Positions 1 through 13,834 of a stretch of 64,000 bases of DNA are shown piece after piece. The notes under the pieces were generated by a model. That model was not told the origin of the DNA and made no database searches. It saw nothing but the letters and a program-made list of their open reading frames with translations. Each line of letters starts with the position of its first letter. Position 1 is the stretch's first letter. The translations under genes and the position numbers were made by a program. The DNA is from Latrodectus hesperus (lineage: Eukaryota; Arthropoda; Arachnida; Araneae; Theridiidae). The stretch lies in contig CM075862.1 of NCBI GenBank assembly GCA_037975125.1, forward strand, positions 11,900,125-11,964,124, written 5' to 3'.

Positions 1-1255
1 GTGTTGAAGCATCTATCAGGGACCAGATGGAAAGAACACACTACAATAATTGCTTATACTTGATTTACAGAGCGCATTTTATACAAATTTACTTTGACAC
101 AGTTTTTAAAATATGGAATTTAAAAAAAATTCTGCAGACATTTTTTAATTCCATTCATTTGCTAGCTTTGGCGCTTATATTTTTGGTCATTTTTTAATTC
201 CATTCAACTCTGAATTCTATTAATGCCAATCTAACAATGAGGATTTCCCATTTTTTAAACGTACATTCAAACTTTTTGTTCAGGCGATTTGGAGCAGCAA
301 ATATTCAATAGATGAAGTGCACATTCATTGCGTATTTCAACTCTAATTTTTTAAAATTTACTATTTACAGTTTAATTATTAAAAAAAATCATAATTTTAT
401 TAGCATTTTTAGAATTCCAATAGAATTTAAAATGCTTTAACATGCCTCAAAATTTTTAAAAAAGAAAAAATTGTATTTTTATAAATTAAAATGTTAGATC
501 ATCTATATAATAGAGAAAGAGTAACATATGTTGTAAAATTTTATTCTTTAAATGAAAACATTAAAGTGAAAATAAGGAAAATGAGAAATTTCCTTGGAAA
601 AAGAATAGGACCAGATTTTCTACAATTATGAACAGAATTTCATACGTAAGAGAAAAGGCAATGGGAATTAGTGTGATAAAATAAGACTAAAAGATACTGA
701 ATTTCATAGATTAATGCATTTACAAAAAATGTTTTTCAGATCTATGAAATACAAAAAAGTTAAAGCATAAATGATTCATTCACTTTGAAAAGGTTTTATT
801 CTCAAAAGCATCATTCATATAAATATGACAATATAAAAAGAAAAGAATTTAAAACTCGCCAAATTTAAACACCTTCTATAAATGCTCATTATATGTCTTT
901 GGTAGACACAGGTTCAAAACATTATCTAACTCTTTCCATGCATTTTGAAGAAAGCAACTAATGTTCTTAATTTGTCCCCTGACACTGCCATAAAACTTTT
1001 GTTCGATTAGCGGTTCTTTTCCATATTCTCTTCTGAAAACTCATTGCACAATGAACTATCAGCTAATTCATAGATACAAAACCTTTTTTCTTGCTTTTCC
1101 CCATTTTCGAATGGTACTAACTTTGTATTGCCTTACTCGAATAAAAAAATAATTGAATTGTTCTGTCCCCAGGTACATACAATACTAACTTGCTGAATTT
1201 TTGGTTCTTTTCATAAATTTCTCATATATCTGCAAGTAATTCCTTTGGAAATAAA
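1..1255. other. AT-rich intergenic DNA, nothing recognised
   Basis: Low-complexity AT-rich sequence on both strands with no long reading frame, no tRNA-like boxes and no convincing inverted repeats. It ends where the left end of a Tc1-like transposon begins. Confidence 0.6.
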
Positions 1256-2655
1256 CTGCTGGCCAAGGTAAATGCAACACCCTAAAGGAAGCATGCAAAT
1301 AACTTGAAGTTTACAACATGCATTAGCGGAGGTGAGATATGCAAATGATTAGAATTTCAGGGCACACACACATCACGTGCGTCTGTGGCGCCACTTCAAA
1401 GCGCTATTTAAGACTTTGAGATTTCGACGATTTCATGTTTGGCAATTGTGTTTTTCTTGTGGTTTTTTTAATAAAAAAAGACATCAATTAGGCCTTGTAG
1501 AAAACAGCGATAATTTTTTGATCAAGTGTTCGAGAGTTCGACAGAGGAAGGATAGTGGCCTACCGAGATTAAGGTTTATCTGTCAGGGAAGTTGGTAGTC
1601 GTATTAAAGAAAACCAAACAATTGTAATGCGGATATGTGATCATTGGATGCAGGAGTGTACGACGTACTGACGTGTTCCATAGCCTCCACCTCCGTACTC
1701 TACTTCACGTGATGACAGGCAAATTGTGCGCATGGCAGTGATGAATTGCTTGGCCACATCACGAACCATGGCACAGCACATGCAGTCTGTAATGCTTCAT
1801 CCAATGTCTGCGCGTACCATTCGACTATGTTTACAGCAGAGTGGTCTGTCCGCAACACGTCCATTGCTTCGTCTACCCTTGACGTAGAACCACAGACGTC
1901 TCCGCCATCAATGGGGTGATGAGAGAAGGATGTGGACGGCAGAATATAATGAATTTGTCTTTACTGAAGATTCACGCTTCTGTCTGCTACACCACGATGG
2001 ACCCATTCTAGTCTGTAGACACCGTGGAGCGAGGATGCTGAACAGGTGCGCTATGCACCGCCAGGCTGGTCTTGCACCGTGTATCAGGGTATGGGGTGGT
2101 ATTTGATATCACTCTCGCACTCTTCTAGTACGCATTACCGGTACTTTAAGCAGCCAGCGCTACATCCCAGAGATGTTGGAACCAGTTGTTTTTACTTACC
2201 TTCAGGGCTTACCCACACTCATATATCAACAGGATAATGCGCGACCATACGTGGCACGCATTGTCCAAGTGTTCTTCGTCCATAGCCAGATTGAATTGCT
2301 TCCCTGTCCCGGCTAGATCTCCGGGTCTTGCGCCATTAGAAAACATGTAGTCCATGGTTGCTCAGCGAGTGACCCTGATTACACCCACAGCTGCCACACC
2401 AGATAAACTTTGGCAACATGTGGAAGCTGCATGGTCTGCTGTACCCCAAGAACACATCCAAAAGTCTCATTGAATCAATGCCGAGGCTTTTGGTAGTGGT
2501 GTTCACCAAAAATGGCTCCTACTCTGGCTTCTGATTTTGACAGGAACCACACTTCACAGAAGTCTATTGTTTAATTATTTGATACTTGGTAAACATGTTA
2601 TCTACAAAATAAATTTTGTTGTGATATCTCTTGTCTTTCTTGGTGTTGCAAATTG
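1256..2655 (+). mobile_element. Dead Tc1-like (IS630-Tc1-mariner) DNA transposon
   Basis: About 1.4 kb with degenerate terminal inverted repeats: the 9-mer TGCAACACC at 1273-1281 is mirrored by GGTGTTGCA at 2642-2650, and the left end reads ACTGCTGGCCA, typical of arthropod Tc1-like ends. Between them a transposase can be followed on the + strand through several frameshifts and stops. Recognisable pieces are a VFTEDSRF block near 1960 (normally VFTDES, first catalytic Asp region), QQDNARPYVARIVQ near 2225 (second Asp region), and a C-terminal stretch near 2345-2470 resembling the MVAQR...EAAWSAVPQEHIQ part of Tc1 proteins. No open frame exceeds about 75 codons, so the copy cannot make transposase. 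Exact ends are uncertain because the right terminus has diverged. Confidence 0.8.
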
Positions 2656-2659
2656 GTTC

Positions 2660-3330
2660 GCAATACATATTTCCTGCTCAGACATGTTTCTAAAATCGAA
2701 TCGGGGGAAGAGCCTACAGATACTATAGAGATACTAGCTAAAAGCTGAGGTACTTTTTCAATGAATGGTTTCATAACTTTATCGTTTCAGACTTCAAAAG
2801 GTGTTTTAATAAAAAAAGAAGCATCCTTTTGAGAACCTTGTAGTTGATAATGCAACAAGCCATCTTCAAGCTTTGAAACTCAAATATGTCTAAGAGTATT
2901 TTTACCAAGGATATGACTTCTTTATTGCCCCCTTTTAGGTTAAAGAATAATCTTAACTTTTAAGGTACTATACATCGAGAAAAGTTTCCTATATATTTTG
3001 GAACATAAGAAAAGTATGGAATTACACACAACTATGAATGTTTAGAGAATGTTTTACAACTTAAGAGTGTGTTATGCATATTGAAGTATTAAATATTAAG
3101 TTAGGTGCTATTTAAATCGCATCTTTGCATGGAAAATTACATTTATCGTATGAAAGAAGGTTATTTAACTTTTGAAAATAACATAATTTATTTTGTGTGT
3201 GAATTTTTTATATTACATTCACTTTCTAAATGAAATATTTCTGTCAAACTGTGTAATTTTATTTAAATTTAGTAAGAATTTAAGAAAAACTTATGAAAAA
3301 CTTATGAACTTATGGACTATATGAATAATA
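2660..3330. other. AT-rich DNA, nothing recognised
   Basis: No coding, RNA-gene or repeat signal that I can support between the Tc1-like element and the microsatellite near 3340. Confidence 0.5.
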
Positions 3331-3336
3331 AGTATA

Positions 3337-3355
3337 CATATATATACATACATAC

Positions 3356-3395
<40 letters not shown>

Positions 3396-3410
3396 TTGTG
3401 TGTGTGTATG
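3337..3410. repeat. Compound (TA)n/(TG)n microsatellite
   Basis: TA/TACA repeats pass into a TG run with a few interruptions. Short frames across it are repeat translations, not genes. Confidence 0.9.
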
Positions 3411-3450
3411 TATAATTTACATTTTATATATTATATAAATTATATAACTC

Positions 3451-4655
3451 CTGCAGAAGACACTCGTTTTTATGGATTTCCAATTTACGAACACTCATTT
3501 CGTAAAAACTCGTTCATTCGAACATGTTTTTACGAAAAAGTTTCTAATCCCTCCCTAACACCAAAAACAGAATAATAATTTTAACTCCCATATTTACGAA
3601 CTAAAATTTTCAAGAATCTCTTTTTTGCGAACTTCTGTTTTTGAAAAATAATTTTCTCTCTTTTCCGTTTTTTCATTTATTATTTTCATGATTAGATATT
3701 TTTTAATTTTTATTTTAATTCCTTTTCATATACGTCTCAGAACTTGAATCCTTCTTGAACAAAGAAGCGACGCGTGCAAGGAAGCTGGGGAAACAACAGT
3801 CGAAGACATATGGATATCAGACATTGGATGAGAAAAAACTGAGGTGACGAATTCGATTAATGTTTCCCCGTACGTAAGAACACAAAAAGGGAGGAAACTC
3901 TAAAATTTTCAGAAATTCTATAAATTAAACCTAAGAGAAAACTCTAAAGCTCCTGTTGTCGAGAGGGAGATGGAGACGGTTCCTTTGAGGATTTGCCACA
4001 GATGAATTTTGTCGCAGTTGAAAAAACGAACTGTTTATCAGTTGAAGTAAAGGAGAAAATTATAAAATAAGTAGACGAAAAATATTTGACAAAAATTGCC
4101 GAAAATATCGAATTTCAAAGAACAGCTCTTGTCGGCATTTATAAAAACTCGGAAAAATATCATTCTATTTGGAAACAGTACCAGCGAGAGGTATCCTTCT
4201 CTATAATATTGTAGAGAGACAAAACATTCTAAACTGGAATAGAGGGTGCATGTTTGGCTGAGAAAAATGAGAGGAATGAACATTCCTATTTTTTGATTAT
4301 AATGTCAGTATCCAACTGACATTATTTCTATGACATTGAACATAAAACATTTCAAAGCATCAGATGGATGGCTTCAAACATTTAAAGCCAGATGCGGTTT
4401 GAGTTTTATAAAATTCTGTGGTGAAAGTGGAATCAGTAAAATGTAAGAGTTGTTTTGAAGTATGGAACTTATTTTGTATGTATTTCTTATAGTGCGTTAA
4501 TTATAATATAATAATTGTTTCAAATAGTATTTTATTTATAACGAAAAAATAGTTTGATAAAAAAAATCATAATCACATCATAATAATTTAATACATTATT
4601 TTCGTATTTTACGAACATTTGTAACGGTCCCTACGAGTTCATAACAGTAGTAAGT
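3451..4655 (+). mobile_element. Decayed pogo/Tigger-like DNA transposon copy
   Basis: The left end begins GCAGAAGACACTCG followed by repeated TTTACGAAC-type motifs. The right end (about 4615-4655) contains ACGGTCCCTACGAGTTC, matching in inverted sense the left end of the copy at 11271. Around 4010-4190 a transposase N-terminus can be read on the + strand with stops: a CLSVEVKEKIIK-like helix, then TKIAENIEFQRTALVGIYKN and a SIWKQYQRE stretch. This resembles the CENP-B/pogo helix-turn-helix (KR..LS.E.K..II....). The catalytic DDE part is not recognisable, so this looks internally deleted and dead. It is one of three long copies in the window. Confidence 0.6.
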
Positions 4656-4659
4656 AAAC

Positions 4660-5310
4660 AACATAAAATTGGATTTTACGTTATTTATTAATTATTTAGA
4701 TACATATTACCTTAACGTAAATATTTTTTTATTTGTATGTATAAGTGACCATTAAGCTAGTTAGCTATTTTTCAGTTATGATTAAAGATGTGTAATAAAT
4801 TCTTAAAAACAATAAGGTGACTTAAAAACCTTTCGCGAGAATGAAAAATTGGTTGTTTAAAAATTGATACCATATAAAATAAATTACACTGAATAGTGAA
4901 ATAAATTATTTTCTTGCTCAATATAATTTATTTGTATTTAATAATAAATATCAAACAAATAATATTAAAATGGCTAACAAGTGGTAGTAAAATTAACGGA
5001 AATAGCTTAATTACTTAATAAAAACAAATGGTTTATCGTACAATTTATCTAAGATAGGTATTTTATAATTCTCTGATGCATTTCTAAACTGTCTCTACTT
5101 GCTAAGGGTTTAAGGATAGTATTCATTTTTCATCCCCACTTTTATCGATGGTTTTTCTGCATGTACTGTAAATGAGTTTGTGAAAGCTGAAAGTATTTTA
5201 TGCCTCCTCAGTTAATCTCACCTAACAAGTTTGTTTTCTGACATAAATGTTATCCCCTCAAATGTTGAAAGTTTGAAGAGGAGCAGGCATTATCTTATCA
5301 TGCAGTATAT
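4660..5310. other. AT-rich DNA, nothing recognised
   Basis: No supportable gene or repeat boundary. Confidence 0.5.
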
Positions 5311-5312
5311 CT

Positions 5313-5530
5313 GCACCTCCAGGGCCCGATTCAGCATAAATGTGTCCAAGGACATCTTGACAGTGCCCCTCTGCTTCACAAAAACAAACTTTCTATTCGA
5401 TTTTGTAATTGAAAAAAACTTTCTATTCCATCTATTTGATTGACCGCGTAAAATAAACTTTCCACTCAACTTGAGTGCTTCTCTGATGGGACCTGGGGCA
5501 ATTGTCCCTTTTCTTCCTGCCTTTATCAAG
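5313..5530 (+). repeat. Dispersed repeat of unknown family, copy 1
   Basis: Shares several blocks in the same order with 26330-26475: CCCCTCTGCTTCACAA, CAAACTTTCTATTCGATT, CGTAAAATAAACTTTC and a GGACC...GGGCAATTGTCCC-like segment. It has no coding signal or tRNA boxes, so the family is not identified. Confidence 0.55.
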
Positions 5531-5534
5531 CTCT

Positions 5535-6230
5535 GTGTACCTCAATTATTTTTCCTGTCTTAAAAAGTCCACCCAATGAATGTTCATATGTAATCTTATA
5601 AGTTTATTACAGGATTATGATTTATACCTTCTATCCAGTTTTAAACCTAAGACCAGGATTTGGTTCCCAGAATGAATGAGAATGTTTGGGGTTATTTAAT
5701 ATCCTCCTCAAACTATAAGTTCATTCAAACATAAAAAAGTACTTTAAGGGAAAAGCCAAGGGAAATACCTTGGAAAATATCTAGTAGAATCTTTTAATAT
5801 AATGTCTAAATTGGAAAAAAATTATATAAAGCGGTTATGATGATGCATATTTTCACAACTTGTTTTATTAATTTCTCATTTGTTTTACTTTCTTGCATTT
5901 ATTTCCGCTGACTTAAGCAAACCGTTATTTCAAACTACAGTCAAATGACAAGATGGACAGTTGCTCTGACATCCTCCTTGCAAACTTCGACACTGTACCA
6001 GGAAAGATACTGTAACAAACTTGAATAAAAGCAGACTGTGCTCAATTCTTTTTGTAATTTTGCTTCTTTTCCTTTTCTGGTCGATTTTCAGTTGTGACTA
6101 AATAGGCTAGATGATTTCAAAAATTAGATTATTCGTTCTTCTGCAATATTTAAATTAGAGAAGAAAGGGTATGTTAGACAAGCATTCCACATCCACAGTA
6201 TTAAATTTTATCAAGTAGATTTTTCTTAGT
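5535..6230. other. AT-rich DNA, nothing recognised
   Basis: No supportable gene or repeat boundary. Confidence 0.5.
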
Positions 6231-6235
6231 TGTTG

Positions 6236-6605
6236 TTATGTTGTTACATATGACACTTGGACAAGCCAAGCTCGCTATGCCATTGACTATGCAAATTTAA
6301 ATCAGCAGATCTTTCGTTTAACCAGATCACAACAAGGGTGAAAGTACGACTATGCACTAAACTCCTCCCATAGATGGCACCACCAGAGAATCCACTCCCC
6401 CAATTTTGACATTGATCAGGAAGGGGAGGAAATTTTCTGTAGATCATCACACCCATGGTAACTGCTATACAACCGACTACAGGACATTCGCTTCCACAGA
6501 TTTAATGAGCACGCATGTCGCCTGTACTCGGTGGGTGTACATCGTTTCCACGCTTCGGCATTGGGAACCGAATCCAACCCTTCCGGAGGGAAGGCCGATG
6601 CCCTA
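6236..6605 (-). repeat. tRNA-derived SINE, family C, copy 1
   Basis: Read on the minus strand, a tRNA-like head starts near 6600 (ttagggcatcggccttccc, then a B-box-like GGATTCGGTTCCC). A non-tRNA body follows, including the block around the GGTGCCATCTATGGGAGGAG motif, and the copy ends with an AAC-rich tail (about 6228-6246). Two further copies are at 41915-42292 (+) and 52855-53190 (-). Short open frames inside are not genes. Confidence 0.75.
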
Positions 6606-6609
6606 ATCA

Positions 6610-7070
6610 CTTGGTAAAATGCTTAAGTGCTTTTGTCATCGAGAGACAGGATGTAATCATGTTCTTTGAGAATTCATAAGCATTTGAGCCTTCATCGGGC
6701 AGATTAACGGCTAAATTATATTAACCCTCTATTGGAATTTTCATAAATACTGGACAGTATTTACATATCGGCATGGAAAGAAATCCAAAAAACTCTGACA
6801 GATATGCATACAAGAATCAGAAATGTAAAACGATTTTCACGTTATTCAATAATGTGATTTGGACCGGACATGACTTCCCACTCCAAAAACTGTCTTACCA
6901 CTAATCCATGGTAATTCCTGATTTCAAGCGCTTAAAGAACAAATGAAAATATCTGCCCTTTTAATAGATCGTAAAATAGCATCGTAAAACAGTCTTTTTA
7001 ATTGGATGGGGTTTTTTTTAAATTTTCAAATTATATCGCTGCTATTACATATATTCTTGCATGATTTATT
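6610..7070. other. AT-rich DNA, nothing recognised
   Basis: No supportable gene or repeat boundary before the TA run at 7072. Confidence 0.5.

Positions 7071-7071
<1 letters not shown>

Positions 7072-7120
<49 letters not shown>
7072..7120. repeat. (TA)n microsatellite
   Basis: About 49 bp of near-perfect TA repeat. Confidence 0.95.
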
Positions 7121-7121
<1 letters not shown>

Positions 7122-7198
7122 ACATTAAGTATATTCTAAGTACATGGCTGGATAATATCCAAGATGACGCTTAAGGGTTCGTGGATTTAGAGTCAACT

Positions 7199-7550
<352 letters not shown>

Positions 7551-7559
7551 TCGCTTTCA

Positions 7560-8728
<1,169 letters not shown>

Positions 8729-8775
8729 GATGAGTAACGCTCATATAAGATCACGCTTAAGGGTTCGTGGATTTA

Positions 8776-10900
8776 TTCATTTTGGACGTGTCATGATTTG
8801 GAGTCCGCATTAGACAGTATTTCTCAGTCCAATAAGCTCGCTTGTATAAAAAGAGACCTATAGGTGATAAATAAACCTAACATTATGCATGTATTATTTT
8901 TCGGAATTTGACGAGCAGCAAAACACGCTACAATATTTCATTGTGAATAAAAACAAAAGGAATATTATAATTTCCCAAAAGGTCATGTATATTAGTGCAA
9001 ATTTTATTCGTGGTGAAAATAATATTTGATATTTGGCTTAGCAGTATGAGTTGCGTTTCGCAATTAAAGATTTTTTTATTCAATTCTAGCCGCTATAGAA
9101 TAATGGATATTTTGTTTTTGGTTTCGGTATGCTCATAGAAATGGCATATCGAATTGGTTTCATTAAATTGGTTCTTTTCAAGGATTACATTTTATTGAAG
9201 TAATCGGAATGTATCTGATAAGTCGCATGGCTCTTATCATACAGTTTGCTGACCATTGTCATGAAACGTACAAACGATGGATTAAAATAAAAGACTGCTA
9301 TTAATGTACCGGCTACTGTCCTCCTATTTCGTACCTCAAAATGGCAACGCATTTAATCCGGGAACAGCACGTAACTCATCCCAGACACAATCCCATTTTT
9401 CTGTTTGACATATCTGACAACAAGTTAGGATTTCATTTTTGACATTCTATCGCCAAGATATGGAACAAGCAGAGATTGAGGTCGCATCACCAGCCCTACG
9501 CTGCACAAGCAGCGACTGGCTTAAAGAGTTTCCGGAATTGCTGGATTAGGAGAAACAAAAATGGAACATTGACTAAATGGGAGAGAGCGAAACCGCTTTT
9601 TATAAAAGAAAATCTGGATAAGGAGTTCCTTCCAAGTATAGATGTTGGAAAGTGAAAGAGTAGGACTGAATATGGTGTAAAAGCTATGAAGTGAGTATTC
9701 ATCTAATATATGACTGGAGTCAGGGGTATGAAATGGGGGGGGAGGGATTTTTTGGCAAATGAACGTCATTGTCCAGGCAACAAAGAACTCTGCTCACTGG
9801 ACCGGAGTGGGCGACGGAAAAAAAGCTCGTGCCTGGGGTGTGGACGGATGACTTGTCGGAAGTGATCTGTTCCTTTTATTTTATTCCCTGCGCTAACTCA
9901 TTCTGATGTTACATCTCGGGAAAATACTGTCACTGACCTTAGGACCCACCAAAATCCAATATGAATATCAATGAAAAGATTAAAATATTTTTCGATAACT
10001 TCATATTTCCCCATGAAATCTGCTTCTGTTTCCAAAATAAGTTCTGGTGGTCTCATAATTTGGATATAAGTATCTTTTACTCGATGCTGATGTACGATGC
10101 TTTATAATTTGTCTCTACAATCATAAAGTGAAGCTTCAAATCATTTTTCGGGTCATGTATAATAATGATGATTATGGTTGGTTGGAGATGTAATTTAAAA
10201 ATCAAAGTTCGGTGAATAAGAATAACTTTTAATTTACATTTATGGAAGTCGTTTTTCGAATAGTTTAAAATGTTTGATACATTATATATCTATATTAACC
10301 ACTTATTAAAACATAACTACAACACAACGATAAACTCACATTTACACTCAGATGTGCTTTGTATTATACTTAACAATAGTATAAATAGTGATAATATTGT
10401 TAAGTACACAAGAGTTTTACTAAATGTGCTAAATTAAATACAAGTGTGTTTTCGTTTGTTCATTTAAAAATATCTGAAATTGTAAATTTTAATACATTTT
10501 TTCAAATTTTCTTAATTACATTCTTAAGATTAAATAGCAAGTATATTTTAATTTGCATTCGGAAATTCTCTTATGTTTAGAGAGAAAATTCCATTTTTGA
10601 TCTAAGTGAATTTAAACAGTGCAGCCGTAGTATTTTTTTATGTAATAGTCATTTAATTATCGTACATATATGCTTTATGCCCTTATTCTTGATCCCAGGA
10701 CGAGCAAAACCAACTGTCATTAGGAAAGTGGGAAGAAAATTCATGCTCTGCAGGATACAAGAAGTCTGCAAGAATTTTTAGAATAGAGTAGCAGAAATGT
10801 AAGGCTTCTTAATGTCTGTGATACAACCCAATAGTTTCATTATCTTTAGAATATTTCAAGTGAAACCTTTACTTATTTTCGAACATTTTGAGTTATACTT
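8776..10900. other. Intergenic DNA, nothing recognised
   Basis: A somewhat less AT-rich stretch lies at about 9300-9860, but I find no continuous reading frame, no family-specific motif and no terminal repeats in it. Apparent frames on the minus strand near 9500-9770 match no protein I recognise. Confidence 0.45.
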
Positions 10901-11014
10901 TAATAATAATGTCTTTTCAACTGGAAAAGATTTATGTAGCCTAACATGGCTTATCAAACCCTCATGAAGGCCAATAAAGCTTTCCCACAAAAAAGGTTGT
11001 GTTCAGGTAAAAAG

Positions 11015-11018
<4 letters not shown>

Positions 11019-11100
<82 letters not shown>

Positions 11101-11121
11101 TATAATATATATATATAATAT

Positions 11122-11194
<73 letters not shown>
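11019..11194. repeat. (TA)n microsatellite with AATATA interruptions
   Basis: About 176 bp of TA repeat with regularly spaced extra A residues (ataatatat) between 11092 and 11135. Confidence 0.95.
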
Positions 11195-11197
<3 letters not shown>

Positions 11198-11270
11198 ACG
11201 CTTTATTTTTCAGAATCTTCACTCTATAATTGCCATTAATAATTATAACAATTCTTATTAAAGAAATATA

Positions 11271-12220
11271 GCAGACGTAAGAACTCGTAAGGACCGGTAA
11301 AACATTTCATAAAAAAAGAACTTTCGTAAAATAGGGGAATAATGTATCAGATTATAAGGTGTTTTTTCACAAAACTACTTTTTCTATAAGTAAAATACTA
11401 ATAGATAGAATTATTTAGAATGCACTGTAAGAAACACATGCACAATAAGATTCATTCTTATAAACAACGCTTCTTCGCGGGTATTGTTTGATTTTTGAGA
11501 TTTTTTCCGAGTTTTTAAAATTATCGAGAAACTGTTCTTCAAAATTCAATATTTTTCTCCCAATTTTTGTCTTTATTAATTTTTCTTCTACCTCTTTTTT
11601 ATAATTTTTTCCTTTGCTTCAAGAGATAAACGCGTTCGTTTTTTCAATTGGGACAAATCCTAAACGGGGCCGGCTCAATTTCTCACTATAAATGAATTTC
11701 ATAAATTGAGTTTTCGAATGAAACGGAGTTAACTATAGAACAAGAGAGCTCAAATTTTTGGTTCCCTCTTCCCTTATATATGTTCTAATGTAAGGAGAGG
11801 AAAAAATATTTTTTTCTTCTTTCTGTGTTCTTACGAACGTGAATCAAAGAAATTGAATTCGACACCACAGCAAATTTCCATCAAATGTCTGATATCCAAG
11901 TGTCTTCGATTACTGTTCCCACAATGTCTGCAATGCTTGCACGTGTCGGTTCGTTGTTCAAGAATGAATTGAATTCTCAGGCGTTCTATAGAAAGCTTTC
12001 ATACAAAATGGAAAAAAAATGTCAGATCATAAAAAATAAAAAACGAAAAAGAAATCTATTTGTCAAAATCGAAAGTTTGCAAAAAAGAGATTTTCCAAAA
12101 TTTCCTTTCGTAAATGGAAATTAAAATTATCATTGTGTCTGTGGTGTCAGTAAAGCGACTAGCCACTAATTCGTAAAAATTTGTGTGTTCATAAATTAGA
12201 GGTTTATAAAAACGAGCGTC
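11271..12220 (-). mobile_element. Decayed pogo/Tigger-like DNA transposon copy
   Basis: The ends are GCAGACG... at 11271 and ...AACGAGCGTC at 12220, inverted relative to each other. On the minus strand near 11640-11480 the same transposase N-terminus as in the 3451 copy is visible (KKRTRLSLEAKEKIIKK followed by a stop). Near 11900-11970 the minus strand matches the 3740-3800 region of that copy (leader upstream of the helix-turn-helix). The catalytic domain is not recognisable. It lies in opposite orientation to the 3451 copy. Confidence 0.6.
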
Positions 12221-12224
12221 AAAA

Positions 12225-12630
12225 AAATTTATTTAGTTAGTTAAAGAAACTAAAGTATGAAAAACTGATTTAAAACAAAACTGCCATTTGAAGATTTTCT
12301 ATACGCATTTTGAAATCCTTGCTACGTTTCTTATTAAAATATACCTTTGAAAACCCTTAGAGAAGACATTAATGTGTTTAAAATAATTTAAGTATTGACA
12401 TTGTGTTTTAATTAGAACCTGGAAGACAAAAATTATCATGCATTTTTTTTAATGTTTGAATCTTCCAACAGAATTTTTAAAAAATGAAAAATTTAACAAA
12501 AAGGAAATTAAACATAACTCAGTATTTACCAATTTTCTGTTCATAAGAATTTTACAACATTAAATCTATGACTTTTTAATCGAGATATTTCCAAGACAGA
12601 ATAGTGAACTAACGATATTATATTTTAAAT

Positions 12631-12691
<61 letters not shown>

Positions 12692-13480
12692 AAAGTAACG
12701 TTTTGGAATATAGAAATTTAATCTGTATGTCACCGGAAAAGTTCGAAATTCGGTATTTTATAGATTTTCTGAGCCCTTACTTTATCAAATGTCAAAAATT
12801 AAATTTATAAAAAAATTAATTACTTTATAGAATGCCACAAATTATAAAGCAATTAACCATTCTACAGTTAATATTTCGCACATTTCTTTGGTCTTACTGA
12901 GGATGCCAGATGGCAGAGCGGCAAAGCATGAAATGCACCTGCAATCGATTTAAAATTATCACGTGACTTTTAATCTCTCTCTTGATTGTGAGTTTGCCAT
13001 TTGTATTTTCTGACTTTTTCGGAAGTGACAAAATGTGCAATTTTATTTAAATTTTTTCAACAGAGAGTTGATTTGCATAAAAATGTTTTGTTGCAGTTTG
13101 CGTTGCATAAAAATGTAAGGACAAAATGGTGCGTTGGGCTAGAAGTCACGGTCAATAGACATGTTAAAACGATTCAAAAATGAATGATCTGAGCTTCGAA
13201 TTACAGCTGCATACCTTGCTTAAATACTATTTGACGTTCTAAAAAATGGCTGTGTATTCTATAGAATAATTCCATGCATTGCTCATAACATATATAAAAT
13301 GATAATTTAATAAAAAAATTGGCAACATTTCGCTCATTAAGATGAAATGAATTAGCATTTATAAAGCTTGACTTAAACCAAACATAAGGCTGATTAAGTG
13401 TCAATCCAATATGCCTTAAAAAGAAATAGGAAAATGTCTGTAATAATTTGAGCATGTGTATTATACATCCAATCTATGAA
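12225..13480. other. AT-rich DNA containing a (TA)n run at 12634-12688
   Basis: Apart from a 55-bp TA microsatellite I see no supportable feature. A short tRNA-like A-box at about 12905 has no matching B-box. Confidence 0.5.
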
Positions 13481-13488
13481 AACTATAT

Positions 13489-13832
13489 ACAGTAAACTTT
13501 CGATAGTCCCGGAAGTAAATGCTCAAATGTCGCTCATAATCAACAAATTTATATAAGAAAGGAAAACAAATGAACACAAATATCTATTTAAACGATTTAA
13601 ACACATGTAATAATTATTAAATTATTAACTATATGAATAAATATAAACATATTGATTACGTAAAGAATATATTATTCATCATTTACAAATTTACTTAATC
13701 AGAAAATTAACCAAAAGGCTCTGTTTTTTCCCGTTTTTTAAATGAAAACACTGTTTTAATTTTTTTTTCATTTAGACATCGCTTGTAACTGTGCTTGGAT
13801 AGTTCTGAATATCGGGGCAGTTTATCCTTCAT
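13489..13832. mobile_element. Possible small pogo-like MITE
   Basis: The left end TACAGTAAACTTTCGATAGTCCCGGAA and the right end (gatagttctgaatatcggggcagtttatcc) are approximate inverted repeats of the type seen at 39653. The similarity is weak and the flanks show no clear duplication. Confidence 0.3.
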
Positions 13833-13834
13833 GT

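Noticed and set aside
12900..12965. tRNA-like segment with TGGCAGAGCGGC
   Set aside because: The A-box resemblance has no B-box at suitable spacing.
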